DNA of 12,287 nt from the NCBI GenBank assembly GCA_036939755.1, contig JALLAZ010001100.1:1-12287 (forward strand). Reading direction: 5' to 3'. Below, in pieces: positions 8,509 through 12,287 of this stretch (positions within the stretch are counted from its first letter, which is position 1; each line of letters opens with the position of its first letter). This DNA comes from Stephanodiscus triporus (taxonomy: Eukaryota > Bacillariophyta > Thalassiosirophyceae > Thalassiosirales > Thalassiosiraceae). The notes beneath the pieces were generated by a model that was not told where the DNA came from, did no database searches, and saw only the letters and a list, made by a program, of their open reading frames with translations. The position numbers and the translations under genes are program-made.

Positions 8509-9119
8509 CGGATTTAATAACCTGTTGAGAGCATCCCCACACCTCAGCTGGTCGCTGTCTGACAGAAACTAATGTTTTCTACGTGTGATGAATTGATAGT
8601 CACATTCCTTTCATGTTGTTTATCTTTCGTGTCGGCTTTTTGCGATGCAATCGGAAGATGCAATGACTTGAGGATACATTTTTTCATGATGCCATGTTGC
8701 AATTTATAATGACGAATGCTCACACAACTCAGATGTATCTACTTTGACTCGGTTAGAATATATGCGACCACAGCATTCCATGAAGTGGGGTAAGGCTACA
8801 GTGAAAATTAGGAGTCGATTAGCTCTGTCTTTAGCCACGGTGGATAGACAAAGGGTGGTCCATTATCTGGCGTGTACATCCAGTGTCGCAAGTTGACCAT
8901 TTGTATCTTTAGCTGGGCAAAGAATACAAACGCGCAGACAATGATTTCCAGCGTGCACCTTGAGAGAAGCATGATTTTGGGTTACAACCTTGGATGTATC
9001 GAAAGTGGCGCAGAATCTCTTGTTGAATGAAAGCGAAGTTTAAATGGTAAAAGGCCCGAGCCTTCAGGAATAAATTAAACTCTACTTATGCAACATATAC
9101 TCTAGAAAATACAAGCTGG

Positions 9120-9136
9120 GTGTATATCATATACAC
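9120..9136. repeat. Perfect 8+1+8 palindrome
   Basis: GTGTATAT, one central C, then ATATACAC form a perfect inverted repeat in the spacer downstream of the EHD gene. Function unknown. Confidence 0.5.
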
Positions 9137-9154
9137 ACTAACCTTCATTCCCAT

Positions 9155-9171
9155 CGCCGGACAAGCCGGCG
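9155..9171. repeat. GC-rich hairpin, 6-bp stem
   Basis: CGCCGG and CCGGCG flank the five-base loop ACAAG, an unusually GC-rich stem in AT-leaning surroundings and 19 bases after the palindrome at 9120-9136. It lies about 190 bases past the EHD stop and could mark a transcript 3' end, but nothing proves it. Confidence 0.4.
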
Positions 9172-9330
9172 CCTCCACACTGCCTCGAATACAGCCGATC
9201 CTACCCCTTCATATCCTCCTCCTTCGCAGACATGGGGACTTCTTCTACTCTGGCGAGTCGGGAGAATACTTGTCTTGAGGAGCTGCTGGTTGCCGCCTTT
9301 TCTTTGGATGGCGTTTGCGCGTTTATAAGA

Positions 9331-9336
9331 TTTATT
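9331..9336 (-). terminator. Candidate polyadenylation signal AATAAA for the EHD gene
   Basis: AATAAA occurs on the minus strand 22 bases after the EHD stop codon, in an AT-rich 3' flank. It is the canonical animal-type signal, but algal genes often do without it, so this is only a candidate. Confidence 0.35.
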
Positions 9337-9358
9337 ATCGCCATTATATATTAATTAT

Positions 9359-11797
9359 CTAATGGAACTTGGCCGCCTCCAACAGGTTCGGTATGTCCAC
9401 GCTGAACACCCTCTCCATGTCCTTCACCATTTTCTTGTCCAACTTGTGAACCTCGCTGCTTATGTCCTTCATCTCCAACAACGCGCGTCGGAACGACTCC
9501 AGCTCCGGGAAGTCCCCCCGCGGCAGCTCGTACCTGCGCGCGCACATGACGAACTCCCGATCGAGCCGATCTATCAGACGTCGCTGCTTCTCCCTCTTCC
9601 CCCAAGTGTAAGGGAGCTGCTTTCGCAGGTAGTGCATTATGTACGCGTGCACCTTCACGGACCGCGCGCGCTTCACCAATTCGTTGATCCGGCGCATCAC
9701 CGCGTCCTGCGGGAGACGCGCGATGTCGTCGAACAGGTCCCGCTTCTCCCGATTCAACAGCGCCGCCTGCTCCCTGTTCTTGAGCGGGGCACCCCAGAAG
9801 CTACCCATGTAAACGCGGCAAACCTCCGGCGTGAGCATGACCTTCCCGAGGCTCCACATAAGGGCGCCGTACACGCGCATGAGCTGCTGCGTCGATATCG
9901 CGTCGGCCTTGTTGAGCAGTACGCGCACCTTGTCCTGATGCGGCCTCAGGAGCTCGATTACCCTTTTCAACTCGTCCGATATGTCGAGCTTGTGCGCGTC
10001 GAACATGATTATGATTAGGTCGGCCCGCTCGGCGAACCACTTCATTACCTGCTCGTAGTCGTAATTCCGACCGTACTGGCCCTGCTTCTGCCCCGAGAGT
10101 ATGCCGGGAGTGTCCACGAGCGTTATGTTGTTGAGTATGGGACAATCGTACATCTCGACGCCCTCGAACCGACTTAGGAAGTTGTTCCCGAATATCGAAA
10201 GTCCCCGAAACGGACGGTCTGCCTGGGAGCAAAGCGCGGCGCCCGGTACGATCTTGTCCCCACCCCCCCCCCCGTTCCCCGACGATGGCGAATCGCCCTT
10301 GATTATCGCGACGAATCGGTCGGTCGTGGGCTCCGGCCCGATCCTCTGTCCCGGAAAGTCCCTCCCCAGGAGGTACCGAATGAAGCTCGTCTTGCCGACG
10401 CTGTACTGACCCAAGAGCAACACCATTGGCCTCGAATCGAAGTCGCTCGGGCTCAACGGCGGGGAGTGGAAGTGGCCGTACCTCGAACTCAGCTCGAGGG
10501 GGCGTATCTTCTTCCGGTACAGTCGCTTCAACCCCGAGAAGATGACGTCCTTGTCGAATTGGGACAGGTCCATGCTCCCGCCCCCCACGGCGCGCGACGA
10601 GGACGAGGACGAGGACGACGTCCCCCCGCCCCCCTCCCCCCCGTCGTCGTCGATGTCGATGTCGTCGATCTCGTCGCCGCCGTCCTCGAATGGGGCAGAG
10701 GACGACGACCGTGGCAGCAGTTGGTTCCAATCGTCCACGTCGTCGTCGCCCCCGTAGTACGACGCGTTCCCCACCTCGCCGTCGCGCGAGGGCACACGCG
10801 GCGGCGGATGCGACATCATCGTCGTCCCCCCCCCCGCCGTCGGATGGATTTCCCGCATCCCGCCGCCGACGCCGGGGGGGGGACGTCGTCCGTTGTATCC
10901 CGGCGGCAGTTCCGGCGGGGTAGGATCGCCGCGCCCTTGAAGCTGCCGCCGCCGGCCGTGCGATTCGTCGATATGGGTAGGATCCTCCATCCGACGACGA
11001 CGATGGTCGACGGCGTGATATTGATCCGCCCGACCGCCCGCCTCCCGAGGAGGAGGAGGGGGGGATACCCGCGGATATGTCGCATCCCGTCGCCATTGAT
11101 CGTCGGTCTGCTGCCGCGGAGGATGCTGCTGCTGATTCTGATGATGATGTTGTTGTTGCTGCTGCGGAGATGAACGATATTGCATCCCCCCCCCTCCTAC
11201 ATCCCCTCCTACTTCTCCTCCACCGTCAGCTCCCGGAGGCCCCTGTAGATGCTGCTGCTGCTGCTGCTGTTGCTGCTGTTGCATAACGTCCCACGGCCGT
11301 TGCCTCCACTCGTCATCATGAGAAAACGGGTCGCCACGCGAGGGGTGGGGGCGCCCCCCTTCCCCCGCCGCCTCCCACGACGACGACGACGACGACGACG
11401 GGACGTCGTCGAATTCGTCGTCGTCCTCCCCGACGTAGTCCGCGTGGCCCCCACGATGACTACGATCGAGGCACAGCATCGACGACGACGACGACGACGA
11501 CGACGAGGCGGTCGTCGAGCGGGGATTCGAAAGGAGGAACCCCCCCCACGACGATCGTCGACGCCGCGACGTCGTCGTCGTCGTCGTCGATCGTCGCGCC
11601 GCGACGCCGGCGTTATCGTCGTCGTCGACGACGGCCGACGGGATCGCGGGGACGACGACGACGAATTCGACGCCGACGTCGACGTCGCGGCGCGACGATC
11701 GCGCGCTCCTTCCGCCCGAACACGCCGTCGAGCATGATAATAATAGCAGGAACAGAACCGTCGTCGTCCGCCGCTGCGTCGCGGTGGTGGTGGTCAT
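9359..11797 (-). CDS. EHD-family dynamin-like ATPase with long low-complexity N-terminus, no EH domain
   Basis: EHD proteins bind ATP, oligomerise on membranes and remodel endocytic or ciliary tubules. This 812-residue product carries the family core from about residue 410. The N-terminal helical element includes SGLKRLYRKKIRPLE (~421-435). Then come the P-loop GQYSVGKTS (463-471), the EHD signature GPEPTTDRF (487-495), RPFRGLSIFGNNFLSRF, VDTPGILSGQKQG with DTPG at 562-565, FDAHKLDISDELK, NKAD (629-632) and the C-terminal helical domain ending at the stop. No EH domain follows, unlike animal EHDs, and no EF-hand-like EH domain is seen at the N-terminus as in plants. Residues about 28-405 are Ser, Asp, Gln, Gly and Pro runs. 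The start at 11797 is preferred because the first residues (TTTVLFLLLLSCSTAC, 11-26) look like a signal peptide. The frame stays open to 12085, but the only upstream ATG (12061) falls in a probable leader intron. An ATG at 10573 would give a 404-residue core. Confidence 0.88.
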   Translation of the reverse strand: MTTTTATQRRTTTVLFLLLLSCSTACSGGRSARSSRRDVDVGVEFVVVVPAIPSAVVDDDDNAGVAARRSTTTTTTSRRRRSSWGGFLLSNPRSTTASSSSSSSSSMLCLDRSHRGGHADYVGEDDDEFDDVPSSSSSSSWEAAGEGGRPHPSRGDPFSHDDEWRQRPWDVMQQQQQQQQQQHLQGPPGADGGGEVGGDVGGGGMQYRSSPQQQQQHHHQNQQQHPPRQQTDDQWRRDATYPRVSPPPPPREAGGRADQYHAVDHRRRRMEDPTHIDESHGRRRQLQGRGDPTPPELPPGYNGRRPPPGVGGGMREIHPTAGGGTTMMSHPPPRVPSRDGEVGNASYYGGDDDVDDWNQLLPRSSSSAPFEDGGDEIDDIDIDDDGGEGGGGTSSSSSSSSRAVGGGSMDLSQFDKDVIFSGLKRLYRKKIRPLELSSRYGHFHSPPLSPSDFDSRPMVLLLGQYSVGKTSFIRYLLGRDFPGQRIGPEPTTDRFVAIIKGDSPSSGNGGGGGDKIVPGAALCSQADRPFRGLSIFGNNFLSRFEGVEMYDCPILNNITLVDTPGILSGQKQGQYGRNYDYEQVMKWFAERADLIIIMFDAHKLDISDELKRVIELLRPHQDKVRVLLNKADAISTQQLMRVYGALMWSLGKVMLTPEVCRVYMGSFWGAPLKNREQAALLNREKRDLFDDIARLPQDAVMRRINELVKRARSVKVHAYIMHYLRKQLPYTWGKREKQRRLIDRLDREFVMCARRYELPRGDFPELESFRRALLEMKDISSEVHKLDKKMVKDMERVFSVDIPNLLEAAKFH
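10263..10273. repeat. C11 homopolymer encoding Gly in the ATPase domain
   Basis: Eleven C on the plus strand encode most of the Gly run in SGNGGGGGDK, residues 506-515 of the EHD protein. Other EHDs usually have a short acidic/Gly turn before VPG here, so this is an inserted loop. Confidence 0.6.
11252..11281 (-). repeat. CAG/CAA tract encoding ten Gln
   Basis: Ten Gln codons (mostly CAG, interrupted by CAA) lie in the disordered N-terminus of the EHD protein. A looser Gln/His-rich stretch follows downstream in the same frame at about 11115-11165. Confidence 0.75.
11378..11504 (-). repeat. TCG/CGT trinucleotide tracts encoding Ser runs
   Basis: Eight ACG units at 11378-11401 and eight GAC units at 11481-11504 (plus-strand reading) encode Ser runs of seven to nine residues in the EHD N-terminus. 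Further Asp and Thr runs continue to about 11660 with the same CGA/CGT periodicity. Confidence 0.7.
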
Positions 11798-11819
11798 CGT
11801 CGCGGTGGTGGTCGTCGTG

Positions 11820-11847
11820 CCCTCCCTCCCTCCCTCCCTCCCTCCCT
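11820..11847 (-). repeat. Seven tandem AGGG units, potential G-quadruplex upstream of the EHD start
   Basis: Seven perfect CCCT units on the plus strand are AGGG repeats on the coding strand, ending 22 bases before the preferred EHD start codon. With at least four GGG runs and one-base loops, they satisfy the usual G-quadruplex pattern. A further run of ten G (complement of 11855-11864) lies just upstream. Confidence 0.75.
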
Positions 11848-11946
11848 CTGGCCGCCCCCCCCCCGGGGTACTCTCGTGTCGGTGCCGACGTCTCCTCGGG
11901 TGGTCGTTTGGCGCGGCGATCGCGAACGTGGCGACCGGGGTCCGCC

Positions 11947-11970
11947 CTCTCTCTCTCTGTGTGTGTGTGT
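11947..11970. repeat. Compound microsatellite (CT)6(GT)6
   Basis: Six CT units at 11947-11958 adjoin six GT units at 11959-11970. On the EHD transcript they lie just after the proposed leader-intron acceptor. Confidence 0.75.
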
Positions 11971-11976
11971 ACGAAC

Positions 11977-12072
11977 CTGAACCGGATGAGGAGGGGGACG
12001 GGAGGAGCAGGGCAGGCAAGCAGGACGGCCGGCGGGACGACAACGGGGAGGTCGGTTCCATTGGGAACTCAC
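11977..12072 (-). other. Probable intron in the EHD 5' leader
   Basis: On the minus strand a strong donor GTGAGT starts at 12072 and a pyrimidine-rich stretch ending CATCCGGTTCAG runs to 11977, giving a 96-nt intron, the same size as the longest transposase intron. Removing it deletes the only ATG (12061) upstream of 11797, which makes 11797 the first ATG of the message and explains the start with a signal-peptide-like sequence. Confidence 0.5.
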
Positions 12073-12150
12073 CACAGAATCCCAACCCCTTTCGGTCGTA
12101 TCTTCTATGTATCGTACTTTTTAGCTAGATAGAGTACATATTCTACATAA

Positions 12151-12190
12151 GTACCTACCTCTACTTACCTACTCTAGGTAGGTAGAGTAC
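12151..12190. repeat. Imperfect inverted repeat upstream of the EHD gene
   Basis: The arms 12159-12171 (CTCTACTTACCTA) and 12175-12187 (TAGGTAGGTAGAG) pair over 13 bases with one G-T-type mismatch around the loop CTC. The whole block begins and ends with GTAC. It lies about 80 bases beyond the proposed leader intron's donor, so within the likely promoter or leader. Confidence 0.5.
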
Positions 12191-12287
12191 CGTAATATAC
12201 GCTGTCTAAGCATTCCAAATGTACATCCTTTCTCCCTCCTTTCTACTAAATCTATCGTAATTAGCAAAACAGAAAAGATCAAATTTG
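12191..12287. other. Right-edge spacer
   Basis: AT-rich sequence upstream of the EHD gene with no open frame or motif that I can support. Confidence 0.3.

Larger units (their letters stand above)
7302..9358. other. About 2 kb without a supported gene
   Basis: Apart from the phosphorylase leader on the left and the EHD 3' end on the right, I see nothing that reads as coding. The longest open frames (8052-8282 plus, 8333-8542 minus, 7829-8014 minus, and a 40-codon frame at 9232-9354 plus) lack recognisable content. No tRNA-like B box or rRNA sequence was found by eye. Small repeats inside are listed separately. Confidence 0.5.

Noticed and set aside
9232..9354. 40-codon ORF with hydrophobic end opposite the EHD 3' flank
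   Set aside because: It is short, overlaps the probable EHD 3' untranslated region and has no family resemblance.
9801..11096. 431-codon open frame overlapping the EHD gene on the same strand
   Set aside because: It is an out-of-frame reading of very GC-rich repeats, rich in Arg and Gly with no domain, while the EHD frame has clear conserved motifs.
10466..11173. 235-codon plus-strand frame antisense to the EHD gene
   Set aside because: It is a mirror of GC-rich coding sequence, of Arg/Pro/Val/Leu-rich low complexity, with no recognisable content.
11798..12085. Extension of the EHD protein to 12085
   Set aside because: The codon at 12085 is TTG, and the only upstream ATG (12061) lies in a probable intron. 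The extension is low complexity and would bury the signal-like segment.
1..12287. tRNA, rRNA or CRISPR features
   Set aside because: A by-eye search for tRNA B-box sequences on both strands, rRNA-like blocks and regularly spaced repeats found nothing convincing.

Overview
The window looks like nuclear DNA of a unicellular eukaryotic alga, most probably a diatom-like stramenopile. The reasons are: short GT-AG introns of 74-96 nt that can be placed exactly from reading phase; an EHD-type dynamin-like ATPase; a Golgi-type sulfotransferase; a Cys-rich ectodomain of a style I associate with diatom proteins; and a Mutator-like transposase gene with introns. No bacterial operon structure is present. 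The lineage call is an inference from style, not from a marker gene.

Layout, left to right. (1) 1-1682, minus: the 5' four-fifths or so of a five-exon MULE-type transposase, with a zinc-knuckle-like N-terminus and then the start of the DDE domain. It runs off the left edge. (2) 1683-2437: AT-rich spacer between divergent genes. It shares a short palindromic motif family, TTCAAATTGAA, with the transposase introns. (3) 2438-3631, plus: a single-exon type II membrane sulfotransferase. (4) 4169-5188, minus: a coiled-coil protein whose frame is broken at two points, both by what looks like one missing base. (5) 5383-6243, plus: a single-pass membrane protein with a PSAP-containing cytoplasmic tail and an eight-Cys outer domain, head-to-head with the coiled-coil gene. 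(6) 7017-7301, minus: a compact 94-residue nucleoside phosphorylase of the PpnP family, otherwise best known from bacteria. (7) 7302-9358: about 2 kb with no supportable gene. (8) 9359-11797, minus: an EHD ATPase with a long low-complexity N-terminus that begins with a signal-peptide-like segment, no EH domain, and probably a 96-nt intron in its 5' leader.

Base composition is a mosaic. The left half and the 6.3-9.3 kb spacer are AT-leaning. The Cys-rich membrane protein, the phosphorylase and above all the EHD gene are GC-rich with many trinucleotide and homopolymer runs. No shared pathway links the genes. The sulfotransferase, the Cys-rich membrane protein and the EHD protein all point to endomembrane or cell-surface biology, but that may be chance.

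No obviously new multi-gene system is visible. The most unusual items are the EHD protein with an apparent secretory leader and a (GGGA)n G-quadruplex tract just upstream of its start, the twice-interrupted coiled-coil gene, and the motif family in and around the transposase introns.
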